A DNA stretch of 22,751 nucleotides. Origin: an uncultured Christensenella sp. Lineage in GTDB: Bacteria > Bacillota > Clostridia > Christensenellales > UBA1242. Each line of letters opens with the position of its first letter. Position 1 is the stretch's first letter. The stretch is from the NCBI GenBank assembly GCA_949293915.1, contig CASFFJ010000065.1, forward strand, positions 1 through 22,751, given 5' to 3'. The translations under genes were made by a program, and so were the position numbers. This document shows positions 1 through 7,187 of this stretch, piece by piece. Under the pieces are notes generated by a model. The model searched no databases. It had not been told where the DNA came from and was given only the letters and a program-made list of their open reading frames with translations.

Positions 1-141
1 AAACATGAATTTGCATACATTTTTGGCGAACTGATGAAAATGATGCATATTGCTACTAATAATACTATTAATAACTTAGTTTTTAAAAAAGGTTTTTTTT
101 TATTTGATTTTATTTGTGCAATCATATATAATATATATTAA
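1..141 (+). CDS. Possible C-terminal tail of an unidentified upstream gene (partial)
   Basis: Frame 1 is open from the window edge to a TAA at 139-141 (46 codons). The first part (EFAYIFGELMKMM) loosely recalls the C-terminal helix of ketopantoate-reductase-like dehydrogenases, where a Y-I-x-G segment is followed by a hydrophobic helix. The last 15 codons (FFLFDFICAIIYNIY) are low-complexity and overlap the promoter of the next gene. An open stretch this long can arise by chance in AT-rich DNA, and the frame-2 alternative stops at 32-34. I cannot assign a function; this is a weak call. Confidence 0.22.
   Translation, partial: KHEFAYIFGELMKMMHIATNNTINNLVFKKGFFLFDFICAIIYNIY
104..132 (+). promoter_or_regulatory. 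Sigma-A type promoter of the patatin-pta operon
   Basis: TTGATT at 104-109 and TATAAT at 127-132 are separated by 17 bases. A ribosome site AGGAGA lies at 147-152, five bases before the ATG at 157. The implied leader is only about 18 bases. Confidence 0.65.
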
Positions 142-156
142 ATATTAGGAGAAGAT

Positions 157-945
157 ATGAAAAAACTGGCTCTTGTTCTAGGCGGAGGGTCGGCAAAAGG
201 ATATGCTCACATTGGCGTGCTTAAGTTGTTAGAAAAACACAATTTGCGACCAGACCTTATCGTTGGGACATCTATGGGTGCACTGGTTGGGGGTATGTAT
301 TCGGCTGGCTACACGATTAATGAACTACGTGAAAAAGCGCTTAATTTTAATAGTTTAGGTAATTTTTCTTTAATATCTACATTATTTAAAGGCAATTTGT
401 TAAATGTTGATAAGGTTAAAAATTTTTTAAATTCTTCACTTGGTGATAAGACACACGCTGATTGTGATATAAAATTTATTTCGGTAGCTACTGACTTAAA
501 AAAAGGTAAAGCTAAAGTATTTAAGTCTGGTAAATTAAATCAAACTATTTTAGCCAGCATTTCTATTCCTGGGGTATTCCCAATATGTGAAATAGATGAT
601 GAATTGTATTGCGACGGCGGAATAGTAAATAATCTTGCTGAGGATGTTGCGCGACAGATTATGCCAGAAGCAGTTATTGTTTCTATTGATGTGATTGGTG
701 AGTATCATAAGCAAGTAGAAACAAATAAAATGAAAATGATAGAAACATTTTTAAATGCTTCCACATTATTAACACAAACGATTGTTAAATTAAAACCACA
801 ATTGTCTGATATAAGAGTCACAATCTCTCAGCCTGAAATAAGTCAATTGGATTTTTCAAAAGATGCAGTTGAGCAGGCAATACGAAATGGTGTAAATAGT
901 TTTAAAAATTATATTCAAAAGATTAAATCATTGTTGGAGGAATAA
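157..945 (+). CDS. Patatin-like phospholipase (RssA/YlbK family)
   Basis: A 262-residue, single-domain patatin-type serine hydrolase of the bacterial RssA/YchK/YlbK group, expected to hydrolyse acyl esters of lipids with a Ser-Asp dyad. Visible landmarks in order are the oxyanion-hole glycine loop GGGSAKG (residues 9-15), the nucleophile elbow GTSMG with Ser39, and the catalytic DGG motif with Asp153. There is no signal peptide or transmembrane helix, so it should be cytoplasmic or peripheral at the membrane. The ATG at 157 follows a good AGGAGA and places the glycine loop at the usual distance from the N-terminus. Its stop codon directly abuts the pta start, and the pta ribosome site lies inside its last codons, so the two are probably translationally coupled. 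The natural substrate is unknown for most members of this family. Confidence 0.9.
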   Translation: MKKLALVLGGGSAKGYAHIGVLKLLEKHNLRPDLIVGTSMGALVGGMYSAGYTINELREKALNFNSLGNFSLISTLFKGNLLNVDKVKNFLNSSLGDKTHADCDIKFISVATDLKKGKAKVFKSGKLNQTILASISIPGVFPICEIDDELYCDGGIVNNLAEDVARQIMPEAVIVSIDVIGEYHKQVETNKMKMIETFLNASTLLTQTIVKLKPQLSDIRVTISQPEISQLDFSKDAVEQAIRNGVNSFKNYIQKIKSLLEE

Positions 946-1902
946 ATGGATTTTATAGAAAAATTAAAAAGTAAAGCAAAAAAAATAGAAGCAACAATAG
1001 TTTTGCCAGAAGCTAACACAGATAATCGTGTCTATGAAGCGTGTAAAATTATTTTAAAAGAAAACTTATCAAAAATTATCGTTTTTGGAAATGCAAGTGA
1101 TTATGATGAAGATTTTAAATCAGATAATTGCATAATAATTGATATTGATAATTTTGATAGATTGGAAGAATTTGCACATTCGCTTTATGAACTACGTAAA
1201 CATAAAGGTATGACTTTAGAAGTTGCACGTGAAACGATACATAGGCCAGATTATTTTGCGTGTATGCTGATAAAGTCGGGTTTAGCAGATGGTATGGTGG
1301 CAGGTGCAACTTGGTCAACTGCCAACACTATACGCCCAGCATTGCAAATTATAAAAACAAAGCCAAATAAACATATAGTGACAGGAATAATGCTTATGGT
1401 TAAAGATGACAAAACTTATGTTTTTGGAGATGTTGCATTGGTAGAGAATCCTAACGTTGAAGATTTAAGTGAGATAGCTATATCTTGTGCTGAATTTATG
1501 GAAAACATTATTGGCGAGCCAGCACGCGTTGCAATGCTTAGTTATTCTACAAAGGGTAGTGCGAAAGGCGAAATGGTGGACAAGGTTCATCTTGCGACTG
1601 AGATTGCAAAAATAAAAGCGGATTATTTAATTGATGGCGAAATGCAAGTTGATGCGGCGTTAGATAGTGAAACCGCAAGCAAAAAAGGTGTTTCTAGCAA
1701 AGTTGGTGGAAATGCAAATGTATTAATATTCCCTGACCTCAATGCTGGCAATATAGGATATAAACTGACTGCAAGGTTAGGCGGATATTCAGCTATTGGA
1801 CCTATTATGTTAAACTTTAATAATCCTGTTAATGATTTAAGCCGTGGTTGCAATGTGAACGAAATAGTTGATACGGTTGTCATTACAAAATTGTTAGTTT
1901 AA
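946..1902 (+). CDS. pta: Phosphate acetyltransferase
   Basis: Converts acetyl-CoA and phosphate to acetyl-phosphate and CoA, the first step of acetate fermentation. The 318 residues match the short Pta form without the N-terminal regulatory domain of enterobacterial Pta. Visible family blocks are LPEANTDNRVYEA (20-32), GMVAGATWSTANTIRPALQ (116-134), LSYSTKGS (198-205), IFPDLNAGNIGYK (261-273) and NPVNDLSRG (293-301), the last containing the conserved arginine linked to CoA/phosphate binding. The segment usually reading ADCAV is FGDVAL here, a mild divergence. The paralogous phosphotransbutyrylase is less likely because the IFPDLNAGNIGYK and NPVNDLSRG blocks are Pta-like and ackA follows. The start ATG immediately follows the patatin stop, with GGAGG at 936-940. 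Confidence 0.95.
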   Translation: MDFIEKLKSKAKKIEATIVLPEANTDNRVYEACKIILKENLSKIIVFGNASDYDEDFKSDNCIIIDIDNFDRLEEFAHSLYELRKHKGMTLEVARETIHRPDYFACMLIKSGLADGMVAGATWSTANTIRPALQIIKTKPNKHIVTGIMLMVKDDKTYVFGDVALVENPNVEDLSEIAISCAEFMENIIGEPARVAMLSYSTKGSAKGEMVDKVHLATEIAKIKADYLIDGEMQVDAALDSETASKKGVSSKVGGNANVLIFPDLNAGNIGYKLTARLGGYSAIGPIMLNFNNPVNDLSRGCNVNEIVDTVVITKLLV

Positions 1903-1986
1903 TTTCTAAATACATTTAAATTTATTTGTAATTATCAAAAAAAATAAATAATTAATAATAAAATTTTATATTTTATCACAAATTTT

Positions 1987-2015
1987 TTGTTTTTTTTGAA
2001 AAATTATGATATTAT
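1987..2015 (+). promoter_or_regulatory. Probable promoter of ackA
   Basis: TTGTTT at 1987-1992 and TATTAT at 2010-2015 are separated by 17 bases, with a TG at -15/-14 (an extended -10). The rest of the 139-base pta-ackA spacer is almost pure A/T and contains no GC-rich hairpin, so read-through from pta is also likely. Confidence 0.5.
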
Positions 2016-2041
2016 GCTTTTATTAAAATTAAGGAGAGAAA

Positions 2042-3226
2042 ATGTTAGTATTAGTTGTTAATTCAGGTAGTAGTAGTCTAAAAGCGCAACTTATGGAATC
2101 TACTGATGGTAAGGTTATAGCCAAAGCGTATTGCCAACGTATAGGTTTAGATGGCGCATTTATGGATTACAAAACGGATGAAAAAAAGGTTATCAACGCA
2201 GATATGCCTACACATAAAGAAGCGTTCCAATTATTTTTTAATACTTTGACAAGTAAAGAGTTAGGTGTTATCAGTAGTCTAAATGAAATCAAGGCAATAG
2301 GTCATAGACTGGTTAACTATGGCGAAAAATATAATAAATCTATGATTATTACAAAAGATGTGCTAAAAGAATTTAAAGAAAACATTGCTTTTGCACCGCT
2401 TCACAATCCACCAGCATTGTTAGGTGTAGAAGTTTGTATGGAACTTATGCCTAATGTTAAAAATGTTGGCGTACTTGATATCGCGTTCCATTCAACTATG
2501 CCAGAATACGCATATATGTATGCTTTGCCATACGAGTTCTATAGCGAACATAAAATTAGACGCTATGGAGCGCACGGTACTAGTCATAAATATATTGCTA
2601 AAAAATGTAATGAATTATTTGGCGACTTGAAGGGTAAGAAAATTATTTCTTGTCACATAGGTAGTGGCAGTAGTATTTGTGCTATAAAAGATGGTAAATG
2701 TGTAGATACATCAATGGGGTACACACCTTTAGTTGGCGTGGTTATGGGTACACGTTCGGGCGATATTGATGCATCAATCATTCCTCAAATAATGAAAATT
2801 AAAAATTTATCAGCAGAAGATGCTATCAATCTATTGAATAAAAAAAGTGGTTTGTATGGTATATCTGGTGGATATAGTGATTTAAGAGATATTGATGCTA
2901 ATCTTGATAAACCGCGCGTGAAACTTGCATTTGATATGTTGGTTTATTCAATCAAAAAATATATTGGTGCATATTCTGCTGCTATGAATGGTGTAGATTA
3001 TATTATTTTTACTGCTGGCGTAGGCGAAAACGACCATTTGGTTAGAGAGGCGGTCTGTCGTGATATGGAATATCTTGGTATTGATTTTGATAGCGAAGCT
3101 AACAAATCTGCACCACGTGGTACAATTCAAGAGTTTACAAAGAAGGGTAGTAAAGTAAAAGTATACCGTATACCAACTGATGAAGAATATATGATAGCAA
3201 TGGAAACTGCCGAGTTAGTTAAATAA
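2042..3226 (+). CDS. ackA: Acetate kinase
   Basis: Transfers phosphate from acetyl-phosphate to ADP, giving ATP and acetate; partner of Pta. The 394 residues are normal for the ASKHA-fold acetate kinases. Recognisable elements are NSGSSSLK (7-14, metal/substrate Asn7), GHRLV with Arg89, D146 in DIAFHSTMP, RYGAHGTSH with His178 (174-182), HIGSGSS (205-211), MGTRSGD with Arg238 (235-241), FTAGVGEN (323-330) and the C-terminal TDEEYMIA (379-386). Two normally rigid stretches differ from the usual form: HRVVHGGE reads HRLVNYGE, and HLGNGAS reads HIGSGSS. The key catalytic residues are kept, so activity is expected. AAGGAGAG at 2031-2038 sets the ATG. Butyrate kinase is excluded by the RYGxHGxSH block. 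Confidence 0.95.
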   Translation: MLVLVVNSGSSSLKAQLMESTDGKVIAKAYCQRIGLDGAFMDYKTDEKKVINADMPTHKEAFQLFFNTLTSKELGVISSLNEIKAIGHRLVNYGEKYNKSMIITKDVLKEFKENIAFAPLHNPPALLGVEVCMELMPNVKNVGVLDIAFHSTMPEYAYMYALPYEFYSEHKIRRYGAHGTSHKYIAKKCNELFGDLKGKKIISCHIGSGSSICAIKDGKCVDTSMGYTPLVGVVMGTRSGDIDASIIPQIMKIKNLSAEDAINLLNKKSGLYGISGGYSDLRDIDANLDKPRVKLAFDMLVYSIKKYIGAYSAAMNGVDYIIFTAGVGENDHLVREAVCRDMEYLGIDFDSEANKSAPRGTIQEFTKKGSKVKVYRIPTDEEYMIAMETAELVK

Positions 3227-3253
3227 ATTTTATAATTTATGATTTCAAACTAG

Positions 3254-3282
3254 TTGACAAATCGTTTATTACTTGCTATAAT
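3254..3282 (+). promoter_or_regulatory. Consensus sigma-A promoter of rpmF
   Basis: A perfect TTGACA (3254-3259) and a perfect TATAAT (3277-3282) are separated by 17 bases, with TGC just before the -10 (an extended -10). This is as strong as a vegetative promoter gets and fits a ribosomal protein gene. Confidence 0.88.
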
Positions 3283-3301
3283 TAATTCATATGTTTGTCG
3301 A

Positions 3302-3335
3302 GTGGCTTTATTTTGCTGTGCAATTTTAAAGTTAC
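3302..3335 (+). promoter_or_regulatory. Foldable 5' leader of rpmF (candidate control structure)
   Basis: In the roughly 68-base leader, GTGGCTTTA (3302-3310) can pair with TAAAGTTAC (3327-3335) as a nine-pair stem including two G-U pairs. An inner TTGC/GCAA stem (3313-3316 with 3320-3323) closes on a three-base loop. The structure ends about ten bases before the GGAGG at 3346-3350. This is pairing read by eye, with no comparative support; a role in L32 autoregulation is only a possibility. Confidence 0.3.
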
Positions 3336-3356
3336 GAATTTTTATGGAGGTTAATT

Positions 3357-3548
3357 ATGGCAGTTCCAAAAGCTAAAGTGTCAAAATCAAGACGTGATAA
3401 ACGTCGTGCTAATTATAAAGCAGCTGCTCCTACATTAGTTGAATGTCCACATTGCCACGAAAAGAGAGTGGCACACCAAGTTTGCAAGAATTGTGGCTAT
3501 TATGATGGTAAGCAAGTTGTTAATACTGACAAAAAAGAGAGCAAATAA
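3357..3548 (+). CDS. rpmF: 50S ribosomal protein L32 (bL32), zinc-binding form
   Basis: A 63-residue bL32, a small protein of the large ribosomal subunit. It begins with the hallmark MAVPK, has a basic N-terminal tail (SKSRRDKRRANY), and then a zinc ribbon with Cys30, Cys33, Cys43 and Cys46 (ECPHC...VCKNCGYY). This is the C+ form, as opposed to zinc-free paralogues made during zinc starvation. GGAGG at 3346-3350 is six bases before the ATG. In most Bacillota a yceD (DUF177) gene directly precedes rpmF; here it is absent and rpmF has its own promoter and terminator, making it monocistronic. Confidence 0.97.
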   Translation: MAVPKAKVSKSRRDKRRANYKAAAPTLVECPHCHEKRVAHQVCKNCGYYDGKQVVNTDKKESK

Positions 3549-3589
3549 ATATTATATCTAAGTTTGTGATAATTAATTATTGTTAGCAC

Positions 3590-3621
3590 AAAAAAGGCGA
3601 TTAAATCTAATCGCCTTTTTT
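3590..3621. terminator. Bidirectional intrinsic terminator between rpmF and the Clp-like gene
   Basis: AAAAAAGGCGATTA (3590-3603) pairs perfectly with TAATCGCCTTTTTT (3608-3621) around a four-base loop. The A-run on one side and T-run on the other let it end both rpmF transcription (plus) and the convergent gene whose stop is at 3635 (minus). Confidence 0.93.
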
Positions 3622-3634
3622 ATATTCTTTGTAA

Positions 3635-5296
3635 TTATTGTGCATTAAGTATTTCTTTATTTACATTCTTATAAAATTCATTTTTTGTTACATTCTTATT
3701 TTTTATTTTTATCCCATTTGAAGAAATCGTGATTGTAACGTTTTTAGGTTTATTTTTTATAATATAATTTGCTATTTCGGATATTATGTTATTTTGAATT
3801 GAGTGTTCCAAATCACGCGCACCTAATAATTTTACGTTTGCATCTTCAAGAATTTTATCCATCATATCATTTGTGACCCTAATTTGAATGTTGTTAAAAT
3901 CGTTTGCCTTAAATGTTTTAATTTTTTCCTTTATCATCATACTAACAATCGTTCTGCACGCTTCATCAGTTAGATGTTTATATTCGATAACAGCATTAAA
4001 TCTACCTATAATTTCTTTTTTAAATCCATCTGGTGATGTTACCTTTTCTTCAATTGATTCATTGTTATTAAAACCGATTTTTTTATTATTGCTAGAAAAA
4101 TTAGTTGTACAAATAATAATATTATTATTAAGAGAGAAAACTTCACCCTTTGCGTTTGTGAATAATCCCTCATCAATCATTCGCATAATTATATCTAAGC
4201 AATCAGGATGACCTTTTTCAATCTCATCAAACAAAATGATGCCATTTGGATGGTTTTGGATAAAATCACAAAACATATTTTTATCATTGTAACCGACATA
4301 ATTAGGGGATGCACCTGTAAGCCTAGAAACATCTGTTTTTGATTTAAATGTTGTCATATCGACAGTATACAAAGGTACATTTAAATATTTAGCAATTTCT
4401 TTGGCAGTTTCAGTTTTTCCAACACCTGTAGGGCCAGTAAGTAAGAATGATGCCAAAGGTTTTTTGTTTGAGCGAAATCCTATAAAAGAACTTACAATTT
4501 TATCAGAAATGGTATTCAATGCTTCTTCTTGACCGGCAATTTTACGATTTAGATGCGATGAAAGGTTGGATAGGTCTTTATTTAATTTTTTCTGTTTAAT
4601 TTGTTCATTGAGTTTATTAACTAATTTGCTATTAAATTTTTTACAAATTTCATATCTTATACGAGTTATATATGAAGCGTTGTTGTCTAATGAAGCATAT
4701 TTATCTAACATATTATTTATTACAGTTTTAATACTTTTAATAGGTATGTCATTTTGAGAAATAAATTCTTGCGCCCATTTATCAAAGCAATCTGTTTCTT
4801 CTGGTTTACAATTAATTTTGCAAGCTTCTTCAAACAAAAGGTATAGAAGTTCAGAATTCTTTTTTGAAATATTGCTTAAATTATTTAAGATTTCAAACGA
4901 AAATAACAACATTAAACAGTCAGATGGGACAAATTTGTATGATTGATAGTTGTAATTTTTACGTGATGCAAATTTAGAAAATAAATTATTACTTGAATAA
5001 TGTGACATTAAATAATGGTCTAGATTATTGTAACCATTTGTCTGTACGCTACCTTCTCGTTGTTCTAAAACATTGTAAAGGTCATTAAGTGTGAGTCCTG
5101 ATTTATTCAAAAAATACAAAAACAAATGAATAAAACTAACATCTTCAATTGAAAATAATTTATTTTCAACACATTCCGATGCGCTAGAAACAATTAAGCT
5201 AAATGTTAATTTATAAAATTCACGTTTGTTATTAAAGATTGGTGTAGCGTTTTTACCATATGCATTTTGATAAACAAATTTTAAATCGAAATTCAT
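3635..5296 (-). CDS. Single-AAA+ Clp/Hsp100-type unfoldase with ClpP-docking-like IGF loop
   Basis: A 553-residue protein with one AAA+ module of the ClpA/ClpC second-ring (D2) type. Seen: Walker A GPTGVGKT (288-295), pore-loop segment NYVGY (332-336, usually GYVGY), Walker B IILFDE (353-358, D357/E358), sensor-1 Asn399 in CTTN, arginine-finger candidate Arg432, sensor-2 GARDL with Arg494, and a C-terminal ClpB-D2-small-type domain (about 440-525). IGF at 407-409 lies between sensor 1 and the arginine finger, where ClpA/ClpC carry the IGL/IGF tripeptide that docks on ClpP; ClpB lacks it. No first AAA+ module, zinc finger or coiled-coil middle domain is visible. Residues 1-245 are AT-biased and mostly unrecognised; 30-78 might be a degenerate Clp N-domain. 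Inference: a ClpP-partner unfoldase or a stand-alone remodeller. It is transcribed convergently to rpmF from its own promoter; no clpP is in the window. Confidence 0.82.
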   Translation of the reverse strand: MNFDLKFVYQNAYGKNATPIFNNKREFYKLTFSLIVSSASECVENKLFSIEDVSFIHLFLYFLNKSGLTLNDLYNVLEQREGSVQTNGYNNLDHYLMSHYSSNNLFSKFASRKNYNYQSYKFVPSDCLMLLFSFEILNNLSNISKKNSELLYLLFEEACKINCKPEETDCFDKWAQEFISQNDIPIKSIKTVINNMLDKYASLDNNASYITRIRYEICKKFNSKLVNKLNEQIKQKKLNKDLSNLSSHLNRKIAGQEEALNTISDKIVSSFIGFRSNKKPLASFLLTGPTGVGKTETAKEIAKYLNVPLYTVDMTTFKSKTDVSRLTGASPNYVGYNDKNMFCDFIQNHPNGIILFDEIEKGHPDCLDIIMRMIDEGLFTNAKGEVFSLNNNIIICTTNFSSNNKKIGFNNNESIEEKVTSPDGFKKEIIGRFNAVIEYKHLTDEACRTIVSMMIKEKIKTFKANDFNNIQIRVTNDMMDKILEDANVKLLGARDLEHSIQNNIISEIANYIIKNKPKNVTITISSNGIKIKNKNVTKNEFYKNVNKEILNAQ

Positions 5297-5316
5297 AGTT
5301 TTTTATCCTTTTCTTC

Positions 5317-5345
5317 ATAATAGCATACAAAAATGTGTTTTTCAA
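5317..5345 (-). promoter_or_regulatory. Promoter of the Clp-like gene
   Basis: On the minus strand, TTGAAA (plus 5340-5345) and TATTAT (plus 5317-5322) are separated by 17 bases, with TGC directly before the -10 (an extended -10). AAGGA precedes the ATG at 5296. It fires divergently from plsX. Confidence 0.7.
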
Positions 5346-5387
5346 GACCATTTTTAAAAATTTGTAAAAAAAATATACAAATATTTT

Positions 5388-5415
5388 ACATTTTAACTAT
5401 AAAATGTTAAAATGT
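5388..5415. promoter_or_regulatory. Perfect inverted repeat at the plsX promoter (candidate operator)
   Basis: ACATTTTAAC (5388-5397) and its exact reverse complement GTTAAAATGT (5406-5415) flank an eight-base A/T spacer. The element spans the -35 region of plsX and ends four bases before its TATAAT, a classic place for a repressor dimer. It does not match the FapR or FabT consensus as I know them, so the cognate regulator is unknown. Confidence 0.45.
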
Positions 5416-5419
5416 TAAG

Positions 5420-5425
5420 TATAAT
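5420..5425 (+). promoter_or_regulatory. -10 element of the plsX promoter
   Basis: TATAAT lies 25 bases upstream of the ATG. No good -35 hexamer sits at 16-18 bases: the expected place is CTATAA, inside the inverted repeat. This suggests a weak or activator/repressor-controlled promoter. Confidence 0.5.
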
Positions 5426-5450
5426 TATTAAGTTATATTAGGAGAAATGT

Positions 5451-6452
5451 ATGAAGATTGTTGTTGATGCTTTTGGTGGTGATTTTGCGCCATACGAAAT
5501 TGTTGCTGGCGCAGTTAAAGCGCTTCAAAAAAATGAAAAATTAAATATTGTACTTGTAGGTGATAAAGACAAAATTACTGAGATATTGCAAAGTTTAGTA
5601 TTTGTTTCTGACAGGCTTGAGATTGTACACGCACCTGATGTTGTAACTATGGATGATATACCTACTGTTGCTATAAGGACAAAGAAAACTAGCAGTATTG
5701 TGGTTGCGTACGATTATTTAAAACAAAATGATGATGCAGAGGCGTTGGTTAGTGCGGGTAGTACTGGTGCAACTCTTACTGGTGCAGTTTTAAAATTAGG
5801 TAGAATTAAGAATATTTCACGTCCAGCGTTGGCGCCAATTTTACCAACAGTGAATGATGGTGGTGTAATGTTGCTTGATTGTGGTGCTAATGCAGAATGT
5901 AAAGCAGAGAATCTGCTACATTTTGCAATAATGGGCAATGAATATATGCGCGCTATGGGTGTCAAAAAGCCTAGAATTGCACTTTTAAATATTGGTACAG
6001 AAGAAGAAAAGGGCAGTGAAATGATAAAAGAAGTTTATCAAATGCTTAAAAATTCAAAATTGAATTTTGTGGGCAATATTGAGGCTCGTGATGTGTTGCG
6101 TGGTACAGTGGATGTTGTTGTTTGTGATGGATTTTCTGGTAATGTGTGTTTAAAAACTATTGAAGGTACAGCTGAAATTTTGTTTGGCGAAATTAAGTCT
6201 GTAATGAAATCTTCATTAAAAACAAAAATAGGTGCTTTGTTCTTAAAAAAAGGAATGGTAAATATCAAGAAAAAATATGATTATCGTAAACTTGGTGGTG
6301 CGCCACTATTAGGAGTGCAAAAGATTGTACTGAAATGTCACGGCAATTCAAAAGCAGATAGTATCGCTAGCACAATAGAACAAGCATATCAATTGGCTTC
6401 AAATAAATTGATAGATAAGGTAACTAAAGCAGTAGAGAAAAATGAAGAATAA
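5451..6452 (+). CDS. plsX: Phosphate acyltransferase PlsX
   Basis: Makes acyl-phosphate from acyl-ACP, the donor used by PlsY to start phospholipid synthesis; a peripheral membrane enzyme. The length of 333 residues is typical. Family blocks visible are DAFGGDFAP at residues 6-14 (usually DAMGGD), a VSAGSTGA stretch, LDCGANAE, LLNIGTEEEKGSE, FVGNIEARD, VVCDGFSGNVCLKT and GGAPLLGV followed by HGNSKA. TAGGAGAAA precedes the ATG. The gene overlaps rnc by 11 bases. The acpP gene that commonly lies between plsX and rnc in relatives is not here. Confidence 0.96.
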   Translation: MKIVVDAFGGDFAPYEIVAGAVKALQKNEKLNIVLVGDKDKITEILQSLVFVSDRLEIVHAPDVVTMDDIPTVAIRTKKTSSIVVAYDYLKQNDDAEALVSAGSTGATLTGAVLKLGRIKNISRPALAPILPTVNDGGVMLLDCGANAECKAENLLHFAIMGNEYMRAMGVKKPRIALLNIGTEEEKGSEMIKEVYQMLKNSKLNFVGNIEARDVLRGTVDVVVCDGFSGNVCLKTIEGTAEILFGEIKSVMKSSLKTKIGALFLKKGMVNIKKKYDYRKLGGAPLLGVQKIVLKCHGNSKADSIASTIEQAYQLASNKLIDKVTKAVEKNEE

Positions 6453-7101
6453 GTTTATCGAATTGTTTAATAAATGTAGTGATGAGTTAAAAAGCCTTGC
6501 TTTTACTCATTCTTCATACGCTCATGACAAAAAGATTGAGAGTAACGAACGCTTAGAATTTTTAGGAGACAGTGTGCTCAGCACTATAGTTAGCGATTAT
6601 TTATATAAACACGCACATCAAAACGAAGGGAAAATGAGCAAGGTGCGCGCTATGTTTGTTTGTACGGAGAATCTTTCTTCGCTTGCAAAAGAATTGGATA
6701 TTGAAAAAAGTATTAGATTAGGTAAAAGTTTTAAAGAAAAAAGTGTGTCTGATGCAATCTTAGCAGACACAATTGAAAGTATGATTGGCGCAATGTATTT
6801 ATCATTTGGGTTACATTCAATTTCTAATGCTGTTTTAGATGCGTTAAAAATAAAAGAAAGGCTTAAAAAGGGTGTTAAAGCAGTAGATTATAAATCTGAA
6901 CTGCAAGAATATACACAAGGTATGAAAATAAAATTGAAATATAATGATGAAACATATTTAACAGAAAGCGGACAAGAAAATTTTAGAGCAAATGTGTTTA
7001 TAAATAACGAATTTATTGCTTATGGTCAAGGTTCAACAAAGCGCGAAGCGGAACAAAATGCAGCTCATTTAGCATTAAAAAAAATAAAAAAGAAAAGTTA
7101 A
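6442..7101 (+). CDS. rnc: Ribonuclease III
   Basis: Double-strand-specific endoribonuclease for rRNA precursor processing and mRNA turnover. Its 219 residues are at the short end of the family. The catalytic domain has FTHSSY (21-26), the signature ERLEFLGDSVL (36-46, Glu39 and Asp43) and the second acidic pair in DTIES (Asp109, Glu112). A C-terminal double-stranded-RNA-binding domain (about 148-217) starts at DYKSELQEY and ends with the GSTKREAEQNAAHLAL helix. It starts inside the end of plsX with no strong ribosome site, implying translational coupling. In most Bacillota smc and ftsY follow rnc; here a membrane protein gene follows and smc is 13 kb away. Confidence 0.96.
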   Translation: MKNKFIELFNKCSDELKSLAFTHSSYAHDKKIESNERLEFLGDSVLSTIVSDYLYKHAHQNEGKMSKVRAMFVCTENLSSLAKELDIEKSIRLGKSFKEKSVSDAILADTIESMIGAMYLSFGLHSISNAVLDALKIKERLKKGVKAVDYKSELQEYTQGMKIKLKYNDETYLTESGQENFRANVFINNEFIAYGQGSTKREAEQNAAHLALKKIKKKS

Positions 7102-7187
7102 TATTTACTAAAAATATAACAATATATTAGGTATTTTATAACTAAAAAGCACAATATAAAGTATTAATATTAAAAAAGGATGTTTTT

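Noticed and set aside
61..105. A-run/T-run (AAAAAAGGTTTTTTTTT) as a terminator for the upstream gene
   Set aside because: The only possible stem is A:T pairs around a loop of about four bases; not stable enough to support.
3223..3240. Hairpin ATAAATT-TTAT-AATTTAT after ackA as a terminator
   Set aside because: A/T-only seven-pair stem without a following T-run; too weak to call.
3888..4211. 107-codon open frame on the plus strand, hydrophobic
   Set aside because: Antisense to the conserved Walker B/arginine-finger part of the Clp-like gene; its hydrophobicity results from reading Asn/Lys-rich codons backwards.
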